Both the position numbers and the translations under genes were made by a program. From Bacillus sp. OV166 (GTDB taxonomy: Bacteria; Bacillota; Bacilli; Bacillales; Cytobacillaceae), in NCBI RefSeq assembly GCF_900177675.1, contig NZ_FXWM01000001.1, forward strand, positions 3,791,001-3,855,000: a stretch of 64,000 nt of DNA, given 5' to 3'. Position 1 is the stretch's first letter, and every line of letters starts with the position of its first letter. A model generated the notes under the pieces. The model was given only the letters and a program-made list of their open reading frames with translations, made no database searches and was not told the DNA's origin. Shown piece after piece: positions 1 through 8,072 of this stretch.

Positions 1-1198
1 CAACAACTCGATTAACAATCGGTTCTATTTTTGCTTCATAGCCTTCTATCATTTTCTTTATTTCCGGATCGGGCTCGATTCCTTCTTGAAAGGTAGTTAC
101 AATCTCAGCTCTTTTTGAGACAATATCCTTTGTTTTAGGATCTATCTCAAGATCAACATCAGAGAAAGCAGTTCCATAGGAATAGGATTGAACAACTAGT
201 TTATTGTCAATCGTTGCGTTCATATAGGCATGATTATGGCCGCCGAAGATAATATCCACTTCATCGTCGACCCGGTTTGCGATATCGACAAGTTGTCCTT
301 TTGGATTTTCTCCGTTTGGACCTGATGTACCTGGGTTATGGGCTAAAACGACAATCGCTTTTACCCCTTGTTTTTTCAACTCAGCTACATTCTGATTAAT
401 TGCTTCTACTTCATCCGTGAATTTTAATCCTGCCACACCGCTAGGGACAACAAGTGTTGGGGTCTCAGTAGTTACCACACCGATAAAACCGATGGGCATC
501 CCATTTACTTTGATCACTTGATAAGGAGGGAGAATCGTTTTTCCTGTTTTCTCATTGACCACATTGGCAACAATCCATGGGAAATTTGATCCAGCGAAAT
601 TTCCTGTTTTCGGATGTGTTCCCCCTTTTATAAGGCGCATCAGTTCCGTTAGGCCTTCATCAAACTCATGATTACCAACAGTACCGATGTCAAAACCCAG
701 TTTGTTCAAGATCTCGATTGTCGGTTCATCCTGTAAAAGGGCCGAAATTGGAGGGCTGGCCCCAACCATGTCTCCATCTTCAACCAATAGCGTATTTTTA
801 TTTTCAGCTTCACGCTGTTTTAAATAAGCTGCTAAATAATCGACCCGACCAGCCGGTTTCCCGTTAACTTTCCGGGTCACATTTAATTGACCATGCAAGT
901 CATTAATACCTAAAAGCTGAACTTGAATGAAACGATTATTTGCGGCCGGTGGTTTTCCCTTTTTGGGATTGACCGTTTCTGGACGGTTGGATTTATGCCC
1001 ATGATATTCTTCAGATAACCCATGATTCTTTCCTTCCGAGGGTTTCGGTTTGCTAACCTCTACAACTTGAGGCTTTGTAACAGTTTGAATTTGATTATCC
1101 ATATCCCTTAGGGCACGAGCTGAAGCACTTTGATTTCCTGTTATTCCCACCAAGGCTAGGATCGTTAAGGCAAGAAACGCCTTCTGAATCAATTTCAT
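1..1198 (-). CDS. Secreted 5'-nucleotidase / UDP-sugar hydrolase type metallophosphoesterase (partial)
   Basis: The gene starts at 1198 after the strong site GGGAGGAATT and runs off the left edge, so only the first 399 residues are visible. Residues 1-27 form a signal peptide (basic start, hydrophobic core, ASA-type end), so the enzyme should act outside the membrane. The calcineurin-like metal site is intact: GINDLHGQ (97-104), GNHEFDEG (175-182), LAHNPG (285-290) and GGHNHAY (319-325). Proteins of this family hydrolyse 5'-nucleotides or UDP-sugars to recover phosphate and nucleosides. The C-terminal substrate domain, and any wall anchor, lie outside the window, so substrate cannot be set. 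No other family fits these motifs. Confidence 0.9.
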   Translation of the reverse strand, partial: MKLIQKAFLALTILALVGITGNQSASARALRDMDNQIQTVTKPQVVEVSKPKPSEGKNHGLSEEYHGHKSNRPETVNPKKGKPPAANNRFIQVQLLGINDLHGQLNVTRKVNGKPAGRVDYLAAYLKQREAENKNTLLVEDGDMVGASPPISALLQDEPTIEILNKLGFDIGTVGNHEFDEGLTELMRLIKGGTHPKTGNFAGSNFPWIVANVVNEKTGKTILPPYQVIKVNGMPIGFIGVVTTETPTLVVPSGVAGLKFTDEVEAINQNVAELKKQGVKAIVVLAHNPGTSGPNGENPKGQLVDIANRVDDEVDIIFGGHNHAYMNATIDNKLVVQSYSYGTAFSDVDLEIDPKTKDIVSKRAEIVTTFQEGIEPDPEIKKMIEGYEAKIEPIVNRVV

Positions 1199-1269
1199 AC
1201 AATTCCTCCCACAATTTTCTAAAAGAGCCAAGGGTATTTTTCGCATTGTAGGTTTGGAATATACAGAAA

Positions 1270-1293
1270 AGGCACCAAAGGAGCTTGGTGCCT
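1270..1293 (-). terminator. Hairpin terminator after the VanW-family gene
   Basis: A 9-bp perfect stem, AGGCACCAA / TTGGTGCCT with a 6-nt loop, lies 8 bases past the VanW-gene stop, followed on the minus strand by a short TTTTC tract. The stem contains the GTGCCTGACAC-type repeat seen elsewhere in the window. Confidence 0.65.
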
Positions 1294-1300
1294 GACACTA

Positions 1301-2299
1301 TTAATGTTTGGCGATCAGACTTTGGTAGGCTGCTGATGTTCTTACTTCAATGGTCAAGGTCCCCTTTTTATAGATGGATTTGATAATAAATGGAGCACCA
1401 GTGTTGTTCTGAAATTGAAAGTCCGGTCCACCATAAGATACGGTTGCATCTCTGCCAGCAGGTACATACCCAACAGACAAGGAATGGTGATGTTTTTCAA
1501 TATAACTAACACCTACTTGATCCACTGCATTAAACAGGGTTGATGACGTCTGGCAAATTCCTCCCCCGATACCGTCGACTAGTTGCTTATTTACAATTTC
1601 CTTCGCCTTTTGATATCCATGGGCGGCATCACTTGGACCAACAGTGGTATTAAATGAGAAAATATCTCCCGCTCCGACAATGATATTATTAATGGCCTCG
1701 GCCGACAGCTGAATATTCTTTGAACGGCCTACAACTCCGCTATTAAATCTCGTTGTAAAGCTTGCCACGACAACTTCCCCTAACTGGTCAACATCCTCAG
1801 GCTTATAACCGCTCTCGGTCACATATAAAGGTAGTTCAATATCTCCACCCGTTGCCGATGCTGTTATGACCTTTTCAACTAACTCTGATTCCTCTAAGAT
1901 AATTCTAGGTTTGCCTTTAATGATTTGACCATTGGGGCCAATCTTATCAAGAACCATTCGTTGGTCATATCCTTTGGTACTTTCCGTCCCTCTTGCTAAA
2001 TCCTTTGCCCATTTTTCAAGTTCCTTTTTGTAGGTTTCATTATCGGTTCCAAAACCCATTTCCACCGGTAAAAAGGTTTCCAAAATAGCATTTGTATTCG
2101 GATCAATGACACTTACCGTAATTGGTTTTGGTTTTTCTTCTTTCTGTGGTGGTTCTGGTGTTTTATTAGGCTTTTGTTGTCCTGATTCAGATACTTTTTC
2201 TTCAACTGTCTTTTTTGTATTCGTTTTTTCTGTACATCCGGCAATAATTAATAAGCTACAGATTAATAAAATTGATACTAGCCACGAGCTCTTTGTCAT
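1301..2299 (-). CDS. VanW-family lipoprotein
   Basis: Predicted lipoprotein of 332 residues. The signal sequence ends in the lipobox IIAGC (Cys22), followed by a Lys/Glu/Pro-rich linker (about 24-60). The second half, roughly 175-320, carries the VanW hallmark GAGDIFSFN, then GGGICQTSSTLFNA and HHHSLSVGYVP. VanW-like proteins (for example B. subtilis YoaR) sit at the cell surface. Their biochemical role is unsettled and they do not by themselves mean vancomycin resistance. The region before VanW (about 60-170) may bind peptidoglycan, which is inference. The gene stands alone, with a hairpin terminator just past its stop. Confidence 0.85.
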   Translation of the reverse strand: MTKSSWLVSILLICSLLIIAGCTEKTNTKKTVEEKVSESGQQKPNKTPEPPQKEEKPKPITVSVIDPNTNAILETFLPVEMGFGTDNETYKKELEKWAKDLARGTESTKGYDQRMVLDKIGPNGQIIKGKPRIILEESELVEKVITASATGGDIELPLYVTESGYKPEDVDQLGEVVVASFTTRFNSGVVGRSKNIQLSAEAINNIIVGAGDIFSFNTTVGPSDAAHGYQKAKEIVNKQLVDGIGGGICQTSSTLFNAVDQVGVSYIEKHHHSLSVGYVPAGRDATVSYGGPDFQFQNNTGAPFIIKSIYKKGTLTIEVRTSAAYQSLIAKH

Positions 2300-2421
2300 T
2301 TCCCCAACCTCTTATCCTTTATTTTCATGCAGTAAATGCTGACCTCCAAACGAAGTCCATTCATTCTTGGATTTTATTCCCGTTTGCATGTCAATATGAC
2401 TTATAAGTATTGATTAATATG

Positions 2422-2450
2422 CAAAAAAGCCCCTTAGATGTAAGGAGCTT
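2422..2450 (-). terminator. Intrinsic terminator of the formate/nitrite channel gene
   Basis: Minus-strand stem AGCTCCTTA / TAAGGGGCT (one G-T pair, 4-nt loop) followed by TTTTTT, about 40 nt after the stop at 2487. Confidence 0.85.
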
Positions 2451-2486
2451 AATCAGTGAAGATATATAATTTTTTTAAGCTGTAAA

Positions 2487-3311
2487 TTATCTTACGCTGC
2501 TTTTCATCATTGGTTGAACCACTAATGGTTCCGAATATGTGCGTTCATTTTTCTTATAAGAGTGCCAATATGCGAGTGCGATAAAGACAGATCCGCCAAC
2601 CGCATTGCCTAGAAAGACAGGGATAAAATTTTCAATATATCCTAGCCAAGTAAAATGGCCGGCAAATATCGCTGCAGGAATCACAAACATATTCGCTACA
2701 ACGTGTTGGAATCCGATTGCGACAAATGCCATTGTTGGAAACCAAATACCTGCAATTTTTCCGACCATATCGTTTGCTCCATAACAAAGCCACACTGCCG
2801 CTGCCACCAGCCAATTACAGCCAATCCCCGAAACGAAGGCTTGGAGAAAGGTTGCTTCTAATTTATGGTCAGCAATACTAATCGTTCTTTCCAAGAAGGG
2901 GCCTGATTCGGTAAGTCCAACCAGATGTCCAAAAAAGTATGCTACAAAAATGGCCCCGATAAAGTTACTGACCGTAACAAGAAACCAATTATAAACAACC
3001 TGTCTAGTGCTAATCTTATTCGCCATTCGAGCTAGAGGCACAGCCATCATATTTCCTGTTAATAGCTCACCACCTGCAAGCAAGGTGAGGATAAGGCCGA
3101 TTGGGAAGACAGTCGCACCAATCAAACTGCTTAACCCCTCTAAATTTCCTGTTAAAGTTGCTGTGACACGGATGAAAAGTAAATAACCTAAAGCAATGAA
3201 TGCACCTGCTTCAAAACCTAATATCAGGGTCTGTAAAGGAGGGTATTTTGATTTTTTTACTCCATTTTCAACGGTAATTTCAATGATTGTTTCGGGTTTA
3301 CTATATCCCAT
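2487..3311 (-). CDS. Formate/nitrite transporter (FNT) family channel
   Basis: Integral membrane protein of 274 residues with six predicted helices, close to the family norm. FNT signatures are GGELLTGNMM (about 100), GIGCNWLVAAAVWL (about 160), GFQHVVANMFVIP (about 200) and FLGNAVGGSVF near the end. FNT pentamers pass small monovalent anions such as formate, nitrite or hydrosulfide. The nearby narGHJI operon and the adhE mixed-acid enzyme make nitrite or formate the likely cargo, but the sequence does not decide between them. Start at 3311 follows AAGGAG. An FNR-like motif lies upstream at 3346-3361. Resembles B. subtilis YwcJ. Confidence 0.9.
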   Translation of the reverse strand: MGYSKPETIIEITVENGVKKSKYPPLQTLILGFEAGAFIALGYLLFIRVTATLTGNLEGLSSLIGATVFPIGLILTLLAGGELLTGNMMAVPLARMANKISTRQVVYNWFLVTVSNFIGAIFVAYFFGHLVGLTESGPFLERTISIADHKLEATFLQAFVSGIGCNWLVAAAVWLCYGANDMVGKIAGIWFPTMAFVAIGFQHVVANMFVIPAAIFAGHFTWLGYIENFIPVFLGNAVGGSVFIALAYWHSYKKNERTYSEPLVVQPMMKSSVR

Positions 3312-3345
3312 ATGATATACTCCTTTTTAAATGAACCATTTAGTA

Positions 3346-3361
3346 TGTGAAATATTTAACA
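3346..3361. promoter_or_regulatory. FNR-like box upstream of the FNT channel
   Basis: TGTGA-N6-TAACA, one mismatch from the FNR/Crp consensus TGTGA-N6-TCACA, 35-50 nt before the start codon. Anaerobic control would suit a nitrite or formate channel, but one imperfect match is weak evidence. Confidence 0.4.
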
Positions 3362-3511
3362 TACTTCTATTTTATAACAAATTCTTTTAAAATCCTGTGA
3401 ATATTTCTTTAACTATTTTAGAGCGCTTACATTTACCTTTGTAATCTTGCTTTTATATTCAAAATATCTTACCTCCCTTTCTTAATAAAGGTATACTGAT
3501 TCTGAGGTGAT

Positions 3512-3726
3512 ATGGTGAAGAGTGTAAAAACACCACAGGAGTTACGGACGGAGACGAATGGTCTAACAGAAGAAAGATGGCAGGCAATTATCAAAAATGT
3601 TCCGTCCTATGATGATAAACCAATATGTTAGTCGGTATCCCTCACCCAGCCCATTTTGCTACACTTTTTAAAAAAATAACCAGCCATACTTCATCAGAGT
3701 ATCGTCAAATGATCCGAAAGGAATAA
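3512..3726 (+). pseudogene. adaA: adaA remnant (methylphosphotriester-DNA methyltransferase/AraC regulator)
   Basis: After GAGGTGAT, an ATG at 3512 opens a 39-codon frame ending at TAG. It contains LTEERWQAIIKN and SYDDKPIC, the start of the Ada metal-binding domain (TEERW, SYDG). Immediately after, in another frame, come PHPAHFATLFKKIT and SSEYRQMIRKE before TAA at 3724, matching the last helix-turn-helix of the AraC-type AdaA C-terminus. The intervening roughly 140 residues, including the zinc and methyl-acceptor cysteines, are missing. In B. subtilis adaA precedes adaB in one operon, as this stump precedes adaB here. I infer an internal deletion that destroyed the sensor-regulator. Confidence 0.8.
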
Positions 3727-3744
3727 AGAATGGAGGTTTATACA

Positions 3745-4284
3745 ATGGAAAAGAAAATTTATTGGAGTTTGTTTATATATGGTCCATGGAAAATGTATCT
3801 CGCAGCAACGGTAGATGGACTTTGTTATGTAGGTTCCGATCATAAGGACTTAGAAGAACTGGTGACTTGGGTCCAAAAAAAACTCCCTCATCACCTTTTG
3901 GAACGTGATGATAGTAAATTACAACCTTTTGTAGACGAATTCACCGAATATTTTCAAGGAAAGCGCACGTCTTTTACCTTTCCAATCGATTTTCACGGGA
4001 CTCCCTTTCAACAATCTGTTTGGAACGTATTAAATGAAATTCCCTATGGATGCACACATACTTACTCAGAAATCGCGGAACTCCTGCAGAAACCTAAATC
4101 GGTACGTGCCGTTGCCGCTGCAATTGGAGCAAACCCGATATTAATTACTGTTCCTTGTCATCGTGTGATTGGTAAGAACGGGAAGTTAACTGGTTTTCGC
4201 GGCGGTTTAGATATGAAGGAAAAACTGTTAGATTTGGAAAAAGAACCCTCCAGTTTGAAAGGTGTAATCACACATGCTAAATAA
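3745..4284 (+). CDS. adaB: Methylated-DNA--protein-cysteine methyltransferase
   Basis: Suicide repair enzyme of 179 residues that moves methyl groups from O6-methylguanine to its own cysteine. The C-terminal domain has the helix-turn-helix SVRAVAAAIGANP (119-131) and the active site PCHRVIG (137-143, acceptor Cys138), then GFRGG. The start at 3745 is preferred over the in-frame ATG at 3730 because GGAGG sits 5-9 bases before it. It lies directly after the adaA remnant, so the normal adaptive-response activator is absent and expression is probably constitutive. A strong terminator follows. Confidence 0.93.
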   Translation: MEKKIYWSLFIYGPWKMYLAATVDGLCYVGSDHKDLEELVTWVQKKLPHHLLERDDSKLQPFVDEFTEYFQGKRTSFTFPIDFHGTPFQQSVWNVLNEIPYGCTHTYSEIAELLQKPKSVRAVAAAIGANPILITVPCHRVIGKNGKLTGFRGGLDMKEKLLDLEKEPSSLKGVITHAK

Positions 4285-4292
4285 ACCAAAAA

Positions 4293-4319
4293 GGCAGAGA
4301 GAAAGTCTCTGCCCTTTTT
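4293..4319 (+). terminator. Terminator after adaB
   Basis: Perfect 8-bp stem GGCAGAGA / TCTCTGCC with a 5-nt loop, then a T tract from 4314. A-rich sequence on the other side may also serve the converging minus-strand remnant. Confidence 0.9.
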
Positions 4320-4722
4320 ATTTTATATATTTACTTGAAACATAACCTGTTGCTTTACCAAATTTGATTTTTTTCCATGAACCTTTTGTTGAGACAATGG
4401 TTACTGATTGATTTTTCTTTAAAGTACTAATTACCTTGCTTTTGGTTGATGTTGTTGCACGTACATTAAGACGTGATACAGTTACTTTTCCCATTTTTGG
4501 TTTGACCACTTTTTTTACAACGAAAGTAGTTGTCACGCTCGAACGATTTTTACTTGTGTCTGTCGCTGCCATCACTACAGAGTATTTCCCATTTCCAAGG
4601 GAGGCAGTGCTGTATCCTAGGTTGATTGTACCTGCTTTTGTTATAACGTCCTTTTTCAAGTAGCTAAGGGTTTTACCAGTACTATTTTTTATATAGACGG
4701 TTACATATAGAAATAAAAAAAC
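4318..4722 (-). pseudogene. C-terminal remnant of a secreted Ig-like/SH3-domain protein
   Basis: An open frame runs from 4722 to a stop at 4318, but has no credible start: the only candidates are internal TTG codons without a ribosome site, and the frame begins inside the terminator of the gene to the right. The translation has a beta-rich segment (KNSTGKTLSYL, LGNGKYSVVMAATD) resembling a bacterial Ig-like module, then one SH3b domain (VSRLNVRATTSTKSKVISTL, GYVSSKYIK). These are typical of the C-terminus of cell-wall hydrolases or adhesins. I infer a truncated gene whose N-terminal catalytic or anchoring part is gone. Confidence 0.6.
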
Positions 4723-4740
4723 TCACCAAATTAGGTGAGA
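4712..4740 (-). terminator. Terminator of the M15 peptidase gene
   Basis: Minus-strand stem CTCACC / GGTGAG with a 6-nt loop followed by seven T, 20 nt after the stop at 4759. Confidence 0.9.
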
Positions 4741-4758
4741 AAAAATTAGCGTGTAAAA

Positions 4759-5910
4759 TTAATAATTAATCCATTTAGCTCCCATTTTAGTGGAAATTTG
4801 ATACCATCCATCTCCACGGTCAGCCAAGACCTTTACTTTTTGTGGAGTAATCTGCCCGTATGTCTTAGACGATATGGATGGTTTACTATACAATTTTTCT
4901 TGACTTTTTACTTGTAGATATTTCAATGGTTTTGGATTAATATATACCCATTTAGCTCCTAAGGAGGTATGAATCATGTACCATCCCTTCCCGCTATTCT
5001 TCATAACCTTTGCAGTTTGCGGTGTAAGCGCACCGCTATTTTTCAATAAAAGACTTGGCTGGTCATATAAATTAACATCGTATGTAATCTTTATATTTGA
5101 TAAGATCGGCATAAAAGGAAGTATAAAGAGATTTTTATTTCCACTTTTTATCCATCCAAAACCTTTTCCATATTTAATTTTGTACCAATCACCAGACTTT
5201 GCAGAAATTTCAACTCTATCCTTTAAAATGACCTTACCTATTTTAGGTGAATCATTATATGGGAAGTTTCTCACATCGAGACTAGGATTGATAGTTATCA
5301 TACCTTTTACTAAATATGTAGTTTGTACACCTGGAGGTACCACGTCATTGACTTTCGGCGGACTGGCATTAATCAATTCATGATGAACGCCATCCCTGCT
5401 AGTACTAATAAATTTAAGGCCAACTTGCTTTGCTAGCTTTAAAAGTGAAGAATTTACATAGTGTAATCCATTTAAAGGCTTTCCTTTATTGTCAAAAACA
5501 ATGGCATCAAATGCTATCCCCTTCGTATGAGGCGCTTTGGCAGTGGGCTTAGCAACTAAAGGCCCCAACCCATGTTTGGTCTTTTCAGACCTTTTACATG
5601 TTGACGCAACGCCAGTAACAATTTCATAAAAGTGATTTTGATATTGATATGGTCGATAGGCGGAATTGTATTGAATCTTCCAGCCTTTTGCTTTCAGGAG
5701 TTTTTCATAATTAATTTTCGCTTTTAGTAGATTTGGGTGAATATTTTCCCATATGACCATTTCCCCCTTCTCCATTCTTAATGCGACTGGATCAGTTAAT
5801 GGTGTTACCCCCTTACATGTACTTGCTTGCACCTTTTCTCCTGGAAAAATCAATGGGAAAAATAATCCTAACACAATGATATAAAAAGTAATTTTAGCAA
5901 TAAACCTCAT
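4759..5910 (-). CDS. Secreted M15-family peptidase (VanY/carboxypeptidase-like) with three SH3-type modules
   Basis: Protein of 383 residues. A signal peptide (1-29, ending VQAS) is followed by an M15-type catalytic domain (about 33-185) and three wall-binding modules. Catalytic signatures: YNSAYRP (81-87, substrate arginine), H128-TKGIAFD-135 as the H-x6-D zinc pair, and DGVHHEL (173-179) with the third histidine. Members cut the peptide cross-links or stems of peptidoglycan. One SH3b repeat covers about 200-257. Two GW/SH3_8-like repeats, each ending GAKW, cover about 270-325 and 330-383. The gene stands alone with its own terminator. Substrate bond (D,D or L,D) is not decided here. Confidence 0.82.
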   Translation of the reverse strand: MRFIAKITFYIIVLGLFFPLIFPGEKVQASTCKGVTPLTDPVALRMEKGEMVIWENIHPNLLKAKINYEKLLKAKGWKIQYNSAYRPYQYQNHFYEIVTGVASTCKRSEKTKHGLGPLVAKPTAKAPHTKGIAFDAIVFDNKGKPLNGLHYVNSSLLKLAKQVGLKFISTSRDGVHHELINASPPKVNDVVPPGVQTTYLVKGMITINPSLDVRNFPYNDSPKIGKVILKDRVEISAKSGDWYKIKYGKGFGWIKSGNKNLFILPFMPILSNIKITYDVNLYDQPSLLLKNSGALTPQTAKVMKNSGKGWYMIHTSLGAKWVYINPKPLKYLQVKSQEKLYSKPSISSKTYGQITPQKVKVLADRGDGWYQISTKMGAKWINY

Positions 5911-6324
5911 TTTTCCTCCTCGTATGTGATTTTCTGATAAAATATAACTCTATTATTATATCAAAAATTACAAAATAATCTATAATTTTACAAGGGAAAG
6001 ATATCCATTCGTGTTTTGTCGTATTTTATGAAAAAACTTAGTTTTATCAGTAACATAATCTATTAAAAAACGACAAACGCTAATTGAACACTGAGTTCGT
6101 GAGAAATAAGTTTTCCGACAAATATCTACATATCTCGAGTTGAATCAGCAAACACATTCAAAATATGTTATAATAGAAATAACCTACTGATTTTTCAGTG
6201 AGTAACACTAAGGGGAGTAGCTCCTAATCGACTCAAATAGCCATAAGTTTCTTAAAAACTGACTCATTGGAAAATCAACTTAATGACTCGGAAACAGAAT
6301 TTAAAATATAGAAAGGGTGTTTAT
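5911..6324. other. Intergenic region between divergent genes
   Basis: AT-rich gap of 414 bases between the M15 peptidase and the 141-residue ORF. The segment GGGGAGTAGC at about 6212 matches the conserved start of the yybP-ykoY manganese riboswitch, but the rest does not follow that consensus and no terminator follows. I see no gene and make no riboswitch call. Confidence 0.5.
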
Positions 6325-6750
6325 ATGGAAAATTTTATTGAAACGGTTTATTTCTTAGAAAATCCTGAAAAGAATATTATTAAATTTGCAACTGGCACCC
6401 AGCTGCGCTATGAGGACGTAATAAAAGAGGTTTTTGGCGTAGCCTGTATCAATGATTTGCATATGATGATCCAATATAACAAGAGTTTTCAGACCAGCAT
6501 TTGTAACAGTCATGGCATTAGTGAAAAGAAGATAACTCTTGATAAAATCCTTCGTGTCGCTTCAAAACTGGACATGCTTCGTCTAAAAAAAGAATTGATG
6601 GACCAAAAGAATAACATCCTTTATGAAACACCTGCAGATGGTGATTTAGCCATTACTTGCCCTTTTGATGCCACCATAAAACTTCAAGAAGGTATTTTCC
6701 AATGGGATGACAGCAATTTTTCATATAATGCAGTGAAAACTGGTGCCTAA
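6325..6750 (+). CDS. Hypothetical 141-residue cytosolic protein
   Basis: No recognised family. The start at 6325 follows GAAAGGGTG with good spacing. The frame is open from 6283, but that ATG lacks a ribosome site. The protein is mixed alpha/beta without membrane segments or signal. It has three cysteines (FGVACINDLH, TSICNSHG, ITCPFD) and a charged middle helix (LDMLRLKKELMDQKNN). A clear hairpin terminator follows directly, so it is transcribed alone. I can assign no function. Confidence 0.7.
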   Translation: MENFIETVYFLENPEKNIIKFATGTQLRYEDVIKEVFGVACINDLHMMIQYNKSFQTSICNSHGISEKKITLDKILRVASKLDMLRLKKELMDQKNNILYETPADGDLAITCPFDATIKLQEGIFQWDDSNFSYNAVKTGA

Positions 6751-6752
6751 TA

Positions 6753-6800
6753 CCTTTGTTGTTACTAAAATAACTAACAAAGGCTAGGTGCCTTTTTTTT
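6753..6800 (+). terminator. Hairpin and T-run after the 141-residue ORF
   Basis: CCTTTGTTGTTA pairs with TAACTAACAAAGG (6753-6783, one bulge), followed 9 bases later by eight T. Confidence 0.7.
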
Positions 6801-6907
6801 GTTCCGGGAGATTTGGTCCAAAAAAATCCGATGTTCTAAGGCAACTGCATATCAAAAATAAGTGGTTCCATTGTTTACGCACTTTTTTAGCAGAATTTAA
6901 ACCCATA

Positions 6908-6940
6908 CAAAAACCCCCCATCTGCTTAAAATGGGAGGTT
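6908..6940 (-). terminator. Terminator of proline dehydrogenase
   Basis: Minus-strand stem AACCTCCCAT / ATGGGGGGTT, then TTTGT, 38 nt after the putB stop. Confidence 0.85.
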
Positions 6941-6977
6941 GAAGGATTGCAGTTAGTTATCATTGGAATTTAGGTCA

Positions 6978-7961
6978 TTAACGACGCTTTTTCTTATCCG
7001 CCTTAGTCATTCTTCCTAATAGAAATGCCCCTGCTGCTACACCAATCACTGTGTTCGTTTTTTTATTAAAAACTTGTTTAGCGACAAGATTTAAGTTTTG
7101 TGGTCTTTCAGCTAGCCTTCTCATAAAATACCCATACCAGTCATTGCCGAAAGGAACATAGGTACAAAAATTGTATCCTTCACTGGCAAGTTGCAGCTGC
7201 ATATCTTTCCTAAACCCATAAAGCATTTGAAATTCGAATTTCTCATTCGGAATATCGTGCTTCTTAACAAATTCTTTCACATGATTAATAATTCGATGAT
7301 CATGTGTGGCAATCGAAGTGAATTTGCCATTTAATAGATGCCATTCGGTAATCTTGATAAAGTTTGCATCAATATCCTTCTTATCTTGATAGGCAATTTC
7401 TGCTGACTCTTTGTAGGCACCTTTAACAAGACGAATCCGGAAATTTTTATATCTTTCAAGGTATTCTTGTGCGTTGTGGAAATAGGACTGAATGACTGTA
7501 CCTACATTAGCATACTCCAACGACAGTTCGTCCAATAAATTAAATGTTGGCTCCAGATGTTTGAAGTCCTCCATATCAATATTGACAAAAATATCGTATC
7601 GATGGGCTTTATCAACGATTTCTCTTAAATTATTTAAGCAAAATTCATAATCTATATCTAAACCTATTTGAGTCGGTTTTAAGGAGATATGTGCATTCAC
7701 TTTATTCTCATGGATCGCGTCGATTACGTTAAGTATTTGTTCTTTTGCCTCAGTGGCCTCTTCTTCTTTAAAAACGAATTCACCTAAGTTATCGACAGTA
7801 CATGAAATTCCATGTGCATTCAGATCTTTAATACTTTGGATCACTTCAGGAATATTTGTACCAGCTACGACAGTTTGTGCACCTAATTTTAAGCCGTATT
7901 TTTTAGCTGTACTATTCAGAAATTGATTTTGTGATAAGCCCATAAAAATGTCTTTCAACAT
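6978..7961 (-). CDS. putB: Proline dehydrogenase
   Basis: FAD enzyme of 327 residues that oxidises L-proline to 1-pyrroline-5-carboxylate and passes electrons to the quinone pool. The beta/alpha barrel signatures are FRIRLVKGAYKE (about 173-184), FEFQMLYGFR (about 243-252) and GNDWYGYFMRRLAERPQN (about 272-289), the last holding the proline-carboxylate arginines. The size matches the single-domain Bacillus type, not fused PutA. The start at 7961 follows AAGGGG. The next proline-pathway gene, P5C dehydrogenase, is not adjacent. A lone terminator follows, so it is monocistronic. Confidence 0.93.
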   Translation of the reverse strand: MLKDIFMGLSQNQFLNSTAKKYGLKLGAQTVVAGTNIPEVIQSIKDLNAHGISCTVDNLGEFVFKEEEATEAKEQILNVIDAIHENKVNAHISLKPTQIGLDIDYEFCLNNLREIVDKAHRYDIFVNIDMEDFKHLEPTFNLLDELSLEYANVGTVIQSYFHNAQEYLERYKNFRIRLVKGAYKESAEIAYQDKKDIDANFIKITEWHLLNGKFTSIATHDHRIINHVKEFVKKHDIPNEKFEFQMLYGFRKDMQLQLASEGYNFCTYVPFGNDWYGYFMRRLAERPQNLNLVAKQVFNKKTNTVIGVAAGAFLLGRMTKADKKKRR

Positions 7962-8072
7962 AGCGATTACCCCTTGCTGTTGTTTTTACCATCATTATAG
8001 CATACGCTTTCAATAAAATTTATTTTGCGAATTTTCCAACATAAATTGCCTGAAACCGCTTAATAATTGGTT

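Noticed and set aside
1301..2299. Vancomycin resistance by VanW
   Set aside because: No vanH/A/X ligase or two-component genes are present; VanW-domain lipoproteins are common in bacilli without resistance.
3421..3436. cre-like GAGCGCTTACATTT upstream of the FNT channel
   Set aside because: One consensus position fails and the distance to the start is over 100 bases; too weak to call.
6205..6324. Possible yybP-ykoY manganese riboswitch
   Set aside because: GGGGAGTAGC matches the conserved 5' segment, but it can form a simple GGAG/CTCC hairpin, the later conserved loops are missing, no terminator follows, and the downstream gene is not a manganese exporter.
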